Positions 1 to 11,118 of a DNA stretch of 64,000 bases are shown in pieces. The stretch's first letter is position 1. The number at the start of each line of letters is the position of its first letter. Position numbers and translations under genes: made by a program. The stretch covers positions 95,189,352 through 95,253,351 of the forward strand of contig CM048841.1 of NCBI GenBank assembly GCA_026545765.1, written 5' to 3'. The notes beneath the pieces were generated by a model, which was not told the origin of the DNA, did not search any database, and worked only from the letters and a program-made list of their open reading frames with translations. Origin of the DNA: Plantago major (taxonomy: Eukaryota; Streptophyta; Magnoliopsida; Lamiales; Plantaginaceae).

Positions 1-2053
1 CGCACTGTCAAAATTATTAACCAGTCATTGAGTAGTGACAGGGAGTCCCATTACGATACACTGTCTCTAGCTTTCCCGGTGCTAGAAACATTCCAACTAA
101 TTGAGTGCAGATTTTTGAATGCAAAGATGGTGGAATTCGATGCCCGTCACTGTCTGTATTGATTCATGGTATAGCTGATCTTGATCAAGAGTACATGCCA
201 AATGACTATTCAATTAAGATACTTAGCACAAAGCTTGTGCAGTTTAAATTTGATGGTAAAGTACATGTACAAGAGAATATTGTTTTCGGGAGAATTGCAC
301 TTTTGGTCCTCTAACTCGACACCCTCTTCGATTTTGGTCCTACGAATTGACGAATTAGCAAAGTTGGTCCTAAATCCGTATAAATACAGCCGAATTAGGT
401 AAAAATTTGGGGAAAATTGGGGATCACTTTTGGTCCTATTGACATGACAGCCTACATGGCGATTTTTGTGAATGACCCGGCCAAGACGGACGAATTAGTC
501 AACGAATTGGCGAACTGCACGACTTAAGAGGGATCAGAATCGGGAAAAATCCCGCCTAATTAAACACTATATCCCCAAATCGAAACCCTAGAATCATAAA
601 CCCTAGAACAAATCCCAAATTGAAAAGCAGAAACACGAAGAACAATTCCAAAATTCGTCCAATTTCTTGACCTTCTCCAATCCTTCTTCCTGTCTTCTAC
701 GATCTTGTCTTCTCCATCAGAGTGAAATGAAGGAAAACTTTGAATCACCCAAACACAATTACCCATATCATTATTCTCCGAATTTGTGAAAGAGAACAGC
801 GGACTCCAATTTCCGATTGAAAGAGAGCGACGGACTGATTCATATCTCAGATCTAGCATCTGGGTCAGAATCTCGAATTTCAGAGATCTCAGAGAAACTC
901 CAAAATTTTGATCTGATAGAACCACTTGGATTTCACATCTGGACGCCAATTTTCGATTTCCCGATGCACATCACCCTTCATCGATGTACTGCTGCACATC
1001 AATTTGCAGTAGATGTTCGTTTGTTCATACATCTGCATAGATAATTAATAGTGGTGCTTGTATGTTTATACCATTCGTTGAAGCGATGTTAGTATTAGTT
1101 ATGTAATGTTAATCGATTTTCGTTTCAAAATTATTAGCTTCTCCCGCTTTTGAATATAGAAAACCACCATAGCTTTCTCTCTTTTGTATGTGGTTACTAC
1201 TTTTGCGCTTTCATTTTGCTTGTGGAATAGATTTTGCAATCTCTTGTGTCGATTTTCGTTAATGCGTCTTGACTCCTTTAATTTTTTTGTTCATAGATCT
1301 TTTGGTTTTAATTTAGATTTTTTTTTTTAATTTATTTTCTCCTTTCTTTTATTTTTCTGAAATTTTAATTTTATTTTTTTGTTTTAATTTAGATTTTTTT
1401 TTTAATTTATTTTCTCCTTTATTTTATTTTTTCTGAAATTTTAATTTTATTTTACAAATTTCTTTTAAAAATCTTGAGTTGGCAATATTGGGTTTTACTG
1501 TTGACTTATGTGTCACATCGTGATTTGAATCAAATTTGTGTTGAAAGTTCTTTGTCAGCCATTTTTTTGAAACATTGGAACTTAATATGTCGGGAGGGAC
1601 AAACGTTGTATTGCGTGCGCCACACCCCCTATATTTTGGGACCATTGGTGCCTTTTTGCCTACTTATATGATGGCTTGATTTGGCAGTTTGATGGCTTGA
1701 TTGTAGTGTTTAATTGGTAGTTTGCTCACAGTTCATGTTGTAAGAAAATGATGCTCTGTTTTAGGGACTCCCCTCTGTTTTATTATGCCCACCAATATGT
1801 ACTCAACAAGCTTTTGGAAATGAAATTTGGTTGTTTTGGTGGTAATTATATACAGTTTTCTTGTTGTTTTATTGGTGAATCTCTGTGTTTTTTCTAATCT
1901 TCATTAGTTTTCATCATATAGTCTTGCATTCAACATGTCTTAGAAGAAGTGAACTTCAAAGGCTATGGAGGCACTTCAGATTACGTCGATCTAGCAGCCT
2001 TCCTGGTGAGGAATGGAAGACAACTGAAGATCAATTATATCAGTTTAATTTGA
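1..2053 (+). pseudogene. F-box/LRR gene copy A, 5'-truncated and interrupted
   Basis: The first 286 bases match the LRR part of the intact copy B (about 8930-9200), starting inside the coding exon because the window begins there. A single base is missing near 147 relative to copy B, which shifts the frame. After base 286 the match stops at unrelated DNA. It resumes near 1865 in the last intron and last coding exon (1922-2053, stop 2051-2053). The second coding exon is absent. The last exon lacks an 18-codon stretch that copy B has, and shares that in-frame loss with copy C, so copies A and C have a common history. Family: FBD-type F-box proteins, substrate adaptors of SCF ubiquitin ligases. 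This copy cannot make one. Confidence 0.85.
287..1860. mobile_element. Unclassified insertion in F-box copy A
   Basis: This block separates two parts of the F-box pseudogene and is absent from copies B and C, so it is an insertion or rearrangement. It opens with a stretch containing GCACTTTTGGTCC, a kind of end I associate with non-autonomous plant transposons. A weakly similar inverted stretch lies near 1630-1660. I found no clean target-site duplication. Positions 555-615 hold two AAACCCTAGA telo-box motifs, as in the leader of growth-related genes, which hints at captured promoter DNA. The longest reading frames lack ATG starts and resemble nothing I know. The right edge is uncertain. Confidence 0.5.
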
Positions 2054-3002
2054 CATGCAAGGTACCTGCGAATTTGCGAACAAGTAATGAATTAAATGCA
2101 ACCGAATCATGTTACGTTTTTTCTTCATAGCGTCAACCCGTACCTTGATTGTTATTTTATTCCAGCATTTGTATAAATCTTGAATTTATATATCGCGAAT
2201 TATGAAGATTTTACATTAGACTGCAGAATAGCGCATAAGAGTGCACTAGATATGCTCTAACACGACATCTGCACCATCTAGATTACGAACCTCCAAAGTC
2301 AAATTAAGCCAAAACCCAAAAAAAAAAAGTTGAGAAAATCAGTTTAATTTGACATGCAACTTGTGAATTTGCGAACAAGTAATGAATTAAATGCAATGAA
2401 AGAGTGAAGGGTGGAAATCATGTTATGTTTTACTTGATAGCATTGTCAAGTCAACCCCTACCTTGATTGTTGTTTTATTCCGACATTTGTATATATCTTG
2501 TGTTTATGTATCACACATACGAAGATTTTTCATTAGAATGACATTTTGTCATCTCATTTCAAACACGGAGAGAAGAATCTAGATAAAAACATTGAGCAAG
2601 AGAACGAACCCTTTAGATACCTAAGTGGGATAATATGTATATTACGGCCCCTAAAATCATTTGCCACAAACAAAAACTTGAACTTAATGTTTTCTTTGAA
2701 CGAAATGTCAAATTCGTATAACATTCGCAAACCATTACAATAGAATAGCGCATGAGAGATTGCATTAGGTATGCGCTAACACAACATATATCTACACCAT
2801 TTAGATTACTAATCTCCATAGTCAAATTGGCACCACAACTAAAACCAAAAAGATTAAATAGTTTCCCAACTTTATATCATATTGATGTGGTATAAAAATG
2901 GTTAAATCCTTTAGTCTAGGAATAGATATTCTCGAGCTTAGGTAAGTTAAAGAATTATACTAGAATTTTCGAGTGAGATCCACCTGCAAAATGAGGTAAG
3001 GG
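2054..3002. repeat. Duplicated F-box 3' flank with inverted intron motif
   Basis: The sequence after the copy A stop (2041-2310) is repeated at 2338-2830. A third relative lies behind copy B (9900-10370). Each holds the reverse complement of a motif in the 5' UTR introns of copies B and C (about 7990-8250 and 25610-25880), recognisable by GCGCTATTCTGTTGTAATGG-like and TAGATGGTGT-like words. No gene is seen here. Confidence 0.65.
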
Positions 3003-3010
3003 GTTAAACC

Positions 3011-4766
3011 CTATGTTTTGAAACTCGGACCCGGACGTTGACCCGGCCTACCTACTGTAGGAGGTTCAACCGGGTCAACTCGGGTCAACCTACAAAAAAT
3101 ATTTTTAAAAATAAAATATAATGTATACCTTAAAAATTCAACATATACATTTTTTACCTAAAAAAAAAGATAGAAAACATTGCATAAACGACATATGCAT
3201 CAATTCCATTGCCACAATGCATATACAATATTGAAATAACAATCCATAAACCACAATTCATATTGAGTTCAAAATAACAAATAACATCAAAGCATCATAG
3301 TTCCAACTTAGTCTCTATAACATCTTAAGATTGCAACAATCCATAAACAATCAAAACAAAGTTCACTTGAAGATGTTTTTGAACAACAAAGTCGTAAAAT
3401 GCCTAGCTTTCTTCTCCGGCGCCTTCCCCTTCATTCGGTGGCTCACATCCCCAGTTTTGATCATCTCCCCACATAGGATCATCATCGTCAAGAAGAGTTG
3501 TGTCAAGGACATTGTCACTACCTATACGAAAGCCATGATAATGATACAAATTAAATTACTTAACCAAAAGACCAAAACAAAGTAAGGGATAGTGAAATAT
3601 ACAAATAGAACAATGGATAAGCAAATGATACCTTCAACACTTCGTGAACTCTCACCAAAGATCACTGTTTCATTTTCAAGCCTCTCCAATTCATCATAGT
3701 CTAGCTCTCCATTAGGTTCTTCATCAATTACCCAATGATCAACTCTATCAACACATTCTATATCAATGGGATCATACGAAACTTTCTTTGGACTACAAAC
3801 AATATAAAAACAAAGGTCAAGCAATCATCAAGACCAATATTCAATACGTTATGTAACTATAACAAAACATGAGTTAAAGAACCATACACCGATTCTTCAA
3901 GCGCAAATTGTAGTGTACAAAGAGTGCATTGCAGAATCTTATTCTTACCAGATTGTCCAATTTCAACACAATACTGCCAAGCTGGATCAACTTTTTGACG
4001 AACTGAGTGAGCAGCTGGAGCATTTTCAGAAGCATTTGCACTAGCAGAAGCTGCTGATGATGGCGTTCGACTGTCCATATCCTACAAGATACATATGCAT
4101 TTACACTAGTCACTAGCAGAAGCTAAATTAAAATTACTAACTAAACAAAACTCAACACTCAAGTAGAAGGATCAACTTAAAAACGCAAGAACAAGATTAA
4201 TACTTTACTTACCAGTTACCAATTGAGCCGATTGAATGAATGAAATGAACAGAGCCGATTGAATGAATGAGACAGAGCCGCAAAACGGCAAAAGCAGAGA
4301 CAGCGATTGAACACATCAATCTTAATGAAACCTCTCCCAAATTCTTCTAAACTGAAAAGGAAAACACAAACCTGCAACTCCCAGTCCACGGATTCACTCG
4401 GCCAGCCGTCGAATCTGTATGAAGGATCTGCAACTTCACTGGACCTGCAGGCTGCAACTTCCGACGGATTGAGATTGAAGCTTTTCTGTTGGTTGAAGCC
4501 GTTTGCGGTTTGCAGATTGAGATTGCCAGATTGGGGCTTTTCGGTTTTTGCTTTTGTTTCGGTTTGCAGATTGAGTTTGGGGCCCTTTTTTTGGTTTTAT
4601 CGTTTTTTACTTTTTTTTTTTAAAGAAAACCGGTTCGAACCGGTTTTTAACCGGTTCCACCGGGTTTTTACCGAAATCCGATTTTTTCCGGTTTTGGGGG
4701 GTTTTCGGCCCGGACCCCCTCCGAATCGCGGTTGGACCGGGTCGACCCGTCGGTTTCATAACATAG
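3011..4766 (-). mobile_element. hAT DNA transposon, internally deleted
   Basis: The element is bounded by an exact 8-bp target duplication, GTTAAACC (3003-3010 and 4767-4774), the hallmark length for hAT. Terminal inverted repeats are CTATGTTTTGAAAC at the left and CTATGTTATGAAAC (reverse complement) at the right, with one mismatch in 14. Subterminal DNA is rich in GGGTCAAC/GGGTCGAC words on both sides. The coding remnants lie on the minus strand. At 1756 bp it is much shorter than an autonomous hAT (usually 3-5 kb), so it cannot move itself but might be mobilised in trans. Confidence 0.88.
3522..4078 (-). pseudogene. hAT transposase remnant (BED finger start and C-terminal tail)
   Basis: Reading leftwards, a frame from 4078 gives an N-terminal part with a low-complexity Ser/Ala leader, then DPAWQYC and a CTLC cysteine pair, typical of the BED zinc finger that opens plant hAT transposases. 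The next coding piece (3824 to about 3630) reads DPIDIECVDRVDHWVIDEE followed by an acidic run, as in the extreme C-terminus of the DUF659/hAT-C family. The catalytic core between them is missing, so this is an internal deletion derivative. Confidence 0.75.
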
Positions 4767-4774
4767 GTTAAACC

Positions 4775-6262
4775 CTTTTTGCCGGTATGCCTTAAACAAA
4801 TCGGGTTTCGATTCAACCGTCCAGTCGGTATTTATGTGTCCGATAAACTTAGAGAGTAGAATATTGCAAGTAGGTGTGATACCTTAATGAGGAGTAAATG
4901 CGCTCCTATTTAAATGGAGAGCTCCAGATATAAGTCTTGATTACCGTAGTCTTGTCGGACCTATCAGCTCTTAAAATGTGTTGCCGGAGTAAGGTGGCGC
5001 ATTTGGACCACGCGATGGTGTCGGACTATAGGAGGTTGGTCCCAACCATCTTGGTCTTTTATCCATAGAAAGGAGGAAAATCAGACCTGTTTGGGTAGGG
5101 TCATCCGACTGGATTAGTGTTGAGTTCCCCGCGTGTTAGTAAAGGAGGTTGGTTTTCTTATCTAAACACAAGAGATCGGTCTCCTTATCTCGAGGCGTTG
5201 GTATATCTTTCATTTACACCGAGGTGGTCCTTCGTCTTGTTGTGATGAGCAGTCTTCACTCGAAAGGAAGGTGAAGTCGCCATAATACGTTAGTTCCTAG
5301 GTGGGGCTTATTTTTATATAGCATAAGTTCCCTCGAGTTTTCAAGCATCTTAATTAGTAGATATAGTTGAGAAATTCCAAGTTTGATTTATTTTCTTTTC
5401 TCGTTGATTTTCTTGGTACCTCAAAAGTATTCTCTCTTCAGTCCGTCCAGAAGCATATGCATGTTGTTGGATTCAACGAATTGGGCTTGATTGGATAGCC
5501 CATTTCATCCAAGGCCCAATGGAAGTTGAAATGGGTGACACATGGTGCTCCCTGATTGGTGGAAGTGAAATTAATGCTATATCTTATGATTATGGAATCC
5601 AAAATCTCCACGAGAAAAATGGGAACTTACATTTACTGATTTAAGTAGATAATGTAACGTTTGGTGTCACGACTATTTTTGCTTGCACTACTACTATATC
5701 AGAATATTTTATTTATAATGTATGTATATAAAAAATTCAAAATATATAGATTATTTTCCTAAAAAAAATATTTTTACAACCTAAAATACTAAATAGCAGT
5801 CAATCATAATAATTCATTTCCACTTTTTAAATTTTTAAATTTCCAAACTATTATAAGAAGTAAAATAATATAATTACCATGTATTCCATTCACTCCTTCA
5901 ACCTTAATTAGTTATTCTATTAGAATTAGTCAAGACTTTTTCATGCCATAAGATAATCAAATTATATATGGACAAATTTCATTCGAACTTGATTTTGACA
6001 ATTTTCTAATGTACTAAATTAAAACGTTAGAAATTACTTTATTGGATTTTTTCTTGTATAAGATACTAATTACAAAAGTTGATTTTCAATTTGAAAGGTC
6101 GTAATAGCAAGTAGCAGGTGTAAAGATTGAATCCCGTTGTAGGTAAAAGCAGTGATTTTCTTCGTATGGACTATGGAGCATTACATCGCGTCTAGGTAGA
6201 AAAAATCGCGTGCATGTCACGGCTTGATCATTACAAATTAAATTTCCGAGTTGACTTTTTGC
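4775..6262. other. Intergenic DNA, no gene seen
   Basis: No reading frame or RNA gene is recognisable. Positions 4780-5460 are less AT-rich than the rest and could be an old retrotransposon LTR or leader, but I found no terminal repeats or primer site. From 5640 onward it is simple AT-rich spacer. Confidence 0.5.
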
Positions 6263-6289
6263 CATATATATATATATATATATATATAC
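6263..6289. repeat. (TA)n microsatellite
   Basis: An uninterrupted run of about thirteen AT dinucleotides. Confidence 0.9.
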
Positions 6290-6361
6290 AAAGAAAAACT
6301 AATGTTGTCAGAATAAATAGAATATGGACGAAATTTTCAACCCGAGTACATATATTATGAC

Positions 6362-7126
6362 TAGGGTGTACGTGTGCAGTTACCGGGTGGTTATTTGTCA
6401 AAGTTTTAACCAACCCGCCTATAGCGGGTAGGCCAAATCATTAACTGCGGATGGTGGGATTTTCTCTCAACCGTCACGGGTCGGTTGACTACTTGAGGCG
6501 GACGGATTAACGCATCAAAACAAGGACATATATGACGCATTAAAGAAAGAGACATTAGACTTCATAAGCTTAATAAACTAACCCGCAACAGTAAGGGAAA
6601 CATCAACATAATTCGAAACTTTAATACAAGTAATTTAAGTACATAAATTCCAAATATAAGTCCATGAGTATTTAAATTATGAAGGTCCTGACAAAAACTA
6701 AGATTGCAAACTAATGCCAAGAAGCAAAACAATATTCCCTCGGTCCTCTGATCCTTTGATGGAAAGGGCTAAGCAATGTGAAAAAATAATAAGGAAGAAA
6801 CAATTCAAAGCTAATAGATATGCAAATCCAATAAGACAGTACACTAGAGAGATATGATGGAAAGAATTGAGCAAAAACTAGTGGAGTTGGGTTTTTGTTA
6901 GTTTATATAGTACTATTAATCTATTATATAAAAGAAAATACATATATGCATATATAGGCGGGCGGGTTGGGCGGGTAGGCGGTTTCCAACCGCCCACCCG
7001 CCTAAAGGCGGGTAACAATTTTATTAACCGCGGGCGGTTTTTGCAAAAACGCTAACCGTCGACGGCGGGTAGTTGGCGGGCAAAATGGCAGGCGTGGCGG
7101 GCGGTTATTTTTTATGTACACCCCTA
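6362..7126. mobile_element. Non-autonomous hAT element (TAGGG...CCCTA ends)
   Basis: The left end TAGGGTGTAC and the right end GTACACCCCTA form inverted ends. The flanking octamers ATTATGAC (6354-6361) and ATTACCAC (7127-7134) match at six of eight positions, consistent with an aged hAT target duplication. Both subterminal zones are packed with GCGGGTAGG/GGGCGGTT words. No transposase frame is left in the 765 bp. It sits just upstream of F-box copy B. Confidence 0.75.
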
Positions 7127-7486
7127 ATTACCACATCACAACATAGTAAAGATTCAAAATTTTGCCAACCTAGCATAGTTGTGGGACTAACCGTTATGTG
7201 CCCACGTAAAGATTCAAATTCTTGGTATCATATAAAATTATTAGCCTCCCGTAAAGCGCTTGAATATGCATTGCCTCGTTCCATAAGTGAATTTGGGGTT
7301 ATCTTAAAGTCGTTTGTCAGGACGAATAGAACGGATTGCACACGGTATGCGCAAGAGTAGAGGAACATCGATTTTCAATCAAATTTCCAGATTCAAACCG
7401 ACGAGAAAATGAAAAAACTAAACATATATAAAATAGACATGTAAAATAATCAAGGGCGCACATATGTGATATGTTACATCTGAACA

Positions 7487-8384
7487 CTATATATACCCCT
7501 GGCTTGGACATATTATATATACCATTCCAATCCACCACCTTTCTTTTCATAAACCCTATAAACTCTCAGTCTCACTCCTCTAGATAGATAAACAGTAGAT
7601 TTGTGCCAAGATAACAGACAACGCAAGGCAAGATAAATAATCAGCAGGTATGCTATATCCACTCTCTCTAGATATCCATTCTACTAAACCTGCTATATGT
7701 CTCTAATATATGTACACACACCACACATATGACCTGAAAATGGCGTTTTAATTTTGCAAGCTTTTGATTGTTTTGTATATCCTTAAATGATTGTCTCGTG
7801 GTTATCTTAATTGTATGTGATCCCTATGACTTGTTTAATCAGATCTTTGTGAGTTTCCTTTATTTAATTTTATGTGTTTATCATCTTTTGAAAGAACCAT
7901 CACATGTGCTTAATCAAAATTTCATACATTTGATGATAAAAAAAGCCTGAATCAATCTGAATTCTATATATACTTTTTTTTTCGGCATTGGTTGGTGTAA
8001 ATTCTCCCTTAGTGGGTTGTAAATCTAGATGGTGTGGTGTTGTGTTAGTGCATTTGTAATTAATGGCTTTCGAAAGTTTTAAGTTAGAGTTTTAATTATG
8101 CGCTATTCTGTTGAAATGGTTTGCGAAAGTTTGCGATTTCTTTTGTCATTTAAGAAAAAACCATTAAGTTAGAGTTTATGCGCTGTTTTGCGCTGTAATG
8201 GTTTGCGAAACTTATAAGATTGTTTCTTGTATCTTGATGTTTACAAAAAAAAATTAAGTTAGACTTTTTAATTCTTTATGGAAAATGAATTTATCAGTTC
8301 ACATAGGCATCTAATAATGTGTTCTTGCTGAATGTTTTCATTCTTCTCTATGTTTGTTCATTAGTGTTTCAGCACTCTACAAAC
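7487..8384 (+). promoter_or_regulatory. F-box copy B promoter, leader and 5' UTR intron
   Basis: A TATA box (CTATATATA, about 7487) precedes a leader exon that ends TCAGCAG at 7647 before a GTATGC donor. The intron runs to the TTTCAG acceptor at 8372, and twelve more leader bases precede the ATG at 8385. The same layout is conserved in front of copy C (leader exon ending 25241, intron 25242-26027), which supports the splice call. The intron carries the repeated GCGCTATTCTGTTG-type motif that is inverted behind the gene. Confidence 0.6.
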
Positions 8385-9922
8385 ATGAAGACAAGGAGTC
8401 AAGCTAAAAGATCAAAACACAGTGAAGATCGACTCAGTGATTTGCCAGAGGATGTCGTGAGCCACATTCTGTCGCTCATGCCCATCAAAGATGCGGTGAG
8501 GACCAGTGTTCTGTCAAAAAACTGGGAGTACAAATGGACTTGTATATCAAAGGTGGATGTCAACGATAGAGTTTCTTATACGGGGAAAACAAGTGAGATT
8601 TTCTTCCGGAAGAAGAGCACGAGGGATGGATTTGTTGACTTTGTGGAACGACTAACTTTTCTTCCTTCAAAAATTACCAGATTTTGTTTGGAAATGCAAT
8701 CCCAATATGAATCAAATCGCATATCTGGATGGATTAATGCGCTATTGACAACCAAGGTTGAGTGTCTCAAACTATCTTATTGCCATGATGCTTACATTGT
8801 CATGCCCAACAGTATCCTCTGCATCACTTCTTTGAGGAAACTAAAACTACATCTATCCTGCACTTTTCAACTTCCTAGTATGAATTTATTTCCCAACCTG
8901 AAGCTCCTGAAACTCAGCACTGTCCAAATTGTTAACCAGTCATTCAGTAGTGATAGGGAGTCCCATAGCGATACATTGACTCTATCTTTCCCAGTGCTAG
9001 AGACACTCCAACTAATTAAGTGCAGATTTTTGAATGCAAAGATTGTGGAATTCGATGCCCCATCATTGTCTGCATTGATTCATGGTACAGCTGATCTTGA
9101 TCAAGATTACATGCCAAGGGACTATTTGATTAAGATACTTAGCACAAAGCTTGTGCAGTTTAAATTTGATGGTAATGTGCATGTACAAGAGAACATTGTT
9201 TTAACTGGACAACAGGTAACCTGTGCCGAACTGGTGTACGAGGGTTATACTGATATTGTATCTATGGACATGGTTTTAATGCATGCACGAGTGCTGTTGA
9301 GAGAATTCACAATCCTAAAGGAGTTGAAGACATCCGGTTATTTTACAAAGGTTAGTTCTCCTCTCTCACACTATTTTGGAACGGACAAAGTAACTAGCTA
9401 GTACATATATATTATGGTCGAGAGGGTAACAAGTGTTGCGAATATTAAAAATTTTCATTTTGTTTTGTGTTTCTCTAAAGGCTATTGCGCGAGGAACTGC
9501 TGGAAATTCTCTTCCAATCTTTCATCACCTTGCACGACTAGATGTGTGTTCTCAGTTTCATCCAAAAGGGCTGCTTAAGTTACTTCATAAAGCCCCATTA
9601 CTCAAGTTTCTTGATATTTCTGATGAACATGTAAGTTCATCTGTTTCTTTTCCTGTCCGATTTAATTTAATTTTCTTATTTAGTTTATAATTGGTGAATA
9701 TTTATGTGTTTTTTCTCATCTTTGTTTGTTTTTATTATATAGTCTTGGTACGTGCATATTTTCGACTATGATGGTGTGGAGTCTGTGCCGCTATGCATTC
9801 AACATGTCCTAGAAGAAGTGAACTTCAAAGGCTATGGAAGCACTTCAGCTTACGTCGATCTAGCAGCCTTCCTGGTGAGGCATGGAAGACAATTGAAGAT
9901 CAATTATATCAGTTTAATTTGA
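8385..9922 (+). CDS. F-box/LRR (FBD-type) protein, intact copy B
   Basis: Exons 8385-9350, 9481-9630 and 9743-9922 join in phase 0 with GT-AG introns to give 431 aa. Residues 15-55 form the F-box (DRLSDLPEDVVSHILSLMP, then VLSKNWEYKW), which binds SKP1 in SCF ubiquitin ligases. The middle is irregular plant-type leucine-rich repeats (for example LRKLKLHLSC and LPSMNLFPNLKLLKL), the usual substrate-binding part. The C-terminal LEEVNFKGYG...DLAAFLVRHGRQLKI resembles a shortened FBD domain. The basic start MKTRSQAKRSKHSED could be a nuclear signal. Of three local copies, only this one is uninterrupted. The large plant FBD family turns over fast and its substrates are mostly unknown, so no target can be proposed. 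Start chosen because copy C shares the same ATG right after the spliced leader. Confidence 0.88.
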
Positions 9923-10435
9923 CATGTAACTTGCGAATTTGCGAACAAGTAATGAATTAAATGCAACCAAAGTGTGAATCATGTCAACCCCTACCTTGAT
10001 TGTTGTTTTAATTCCGACATTTGTATAGATCTTGAGTTTATGTATCGCAAATATGAAGATTTTTCATTAGAATGACATTTTGTCTCTCATTAAACACCGG
10101 GAGAGAATCTAAAATGAAAACATTGAGCAAGAGAACGAACCCATTAGATACCTAGTGAGCCCAAGTACATTGCGGCCCCTAAATTCATTTGCCACAAACA
10201 AAAACTTGAACTTAAAGTTTTCTTGGAATGAAATGTCAAATTCGCATAACTTTCGCAAATCATTACAACATAATGGTGCATGACCGTGCATTAGGTATGC
10301 GCTAACACGACATATATCTACACCATTTAGATTGTGGATCTCCAAAGTCAAATTGACAACACAACCAAAACCAAAAAGATTAAAAAGTTGAGAATTAGTT
10401 TAATCCTAGCTTTATATCATATCACTATCAGAGAG
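9923..10435. repeat. 3' flank of F-box copy B with inverted copy of its leader-intron motif
   Basis: Positions 10115-10360, read as the reverse complement, match the 5' UTR intron motif of copy C (25610-25760) and more weakly that of copy B. The segment probably overlaps the 3' UTR, since it starts only about 200 bp after the stop. No separate gene is seen. Confidence 0.6.
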
Positions 10436-10545
10436 TCCTGCATCTTAATATAAAAGGAGGCAAGAATGAAGACCTCAAATCTATCAAAACCATACAGAAC
10501 TGGAAAGTGTTTGACAAATTGACTATTTAAATCTCAATTAGTTTC
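10436..10545 (+). repeat. Duplicated fragment of the NIP aquaporin promoter
   Basis: About 100 bp (TATAAAAGGAGGCAAGAATG through GTGTTTGACAA) match 29120-29215, directly upstream of the NIP gene, with only scattered differences. The match ends where a TRIM retrotransposon begins. No NIP coding exon follows, so this is an orphan promoter fragment. Confidence 0.8.
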
Positions 10546-10815
10546 TATTGGAGTATTAATATAAATGACTAGATTCCACACCTACCTCTCTACAAGTTCA
10601 AGCTTTTAGATGAGATGAAATTCTATCATGGTATTTAGATGAGATAGAATTCTATCATGGTATCAGAGTCAAAGGCTCAAGTCCAACCTGGGTTCGAATC
10701 TCCACGGAGACAATCTCCACCTCATATTAAATTTCCACTCGAATGGCCTCCCCAAAGAGGTTGAAATCGGCCACGAGTGCGGGGGGAGTATTGGAGTATT
10801 AACATAAATGACTAT
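10546..10815 (+). mobile_element. TRIM retrotransposon, copy 1
   Basis: It begins TATTGGAGTATTAA, has a short LTR of roughly 80-110 bp ending TCTATCA, then the initiator-methionine tRNA primer site TGGTATCAGAG (from about 10659), a non-coding body of about 110 bp, a purine tract (GCGGGGGGAG) and a truncated 3' LTR starting at about 10791. A 29-bp piece covering the LTR end and primer-site start is duplicated in tandem. It codes for nothing, as expected of TRIMs, which borrow proteins from full retrotransposons. Copy 2 is at 26630. Confidence 0.82.
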
Positions 10816-10957
10816 ATTGAAATATATAATAGATTAGTAAAAGTAAAGCTAGGGTTATTTCATGTATAAACTAAAAAACTACAAAAGTGAAAATGGTACT
10901 TCATCATTTTACTTGTTTTCAAAATATTTTGTTAATTTGATGGATAAGTTGATGTAG

Positions 10958-11118
10958 TAATCTACCCACCAACCCAGCCGCCATTGTTATCACCCGAACC
11001 GTCGCGGGTTGGAAAATTATTCTACCCGCCGTGGGTCGGACAAATAATCCCCCACCATAGGTGGGTTGGTTTGATTTTTTGTAAATACCCATCCATACCC
11101 GCCCGCGCTCACCCCTAA
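10958..11118. mobile_element. Fragment of a GC-rich hAT-type end
   Basis: Words such as CTACCCGCCGTGGGTCGG and CCCGCCCGCGCTCACCCCTA match the style of the element ends at 6362-7126 and 41150-41319. The right end CACCCCTAATGG resembles a hAT terminus, but no matching left end or target duplication is clear. Confidence 0.45.

Noticed and set aside
560-1044. Frames of 129 and 75 codons on opposite strands
   Set aside because: Both begin at TTG rather than ATG, overlap each other and show no known domain.
4307-4771. 154-codon plus-strand frame as a gene
   Set aside because: It lies within the hAT element, overlaps its terminal GC-rich repeats and is antisense to the transposase remnant. Composition is Phe/Arg/Pro-rich from repeat sequence.
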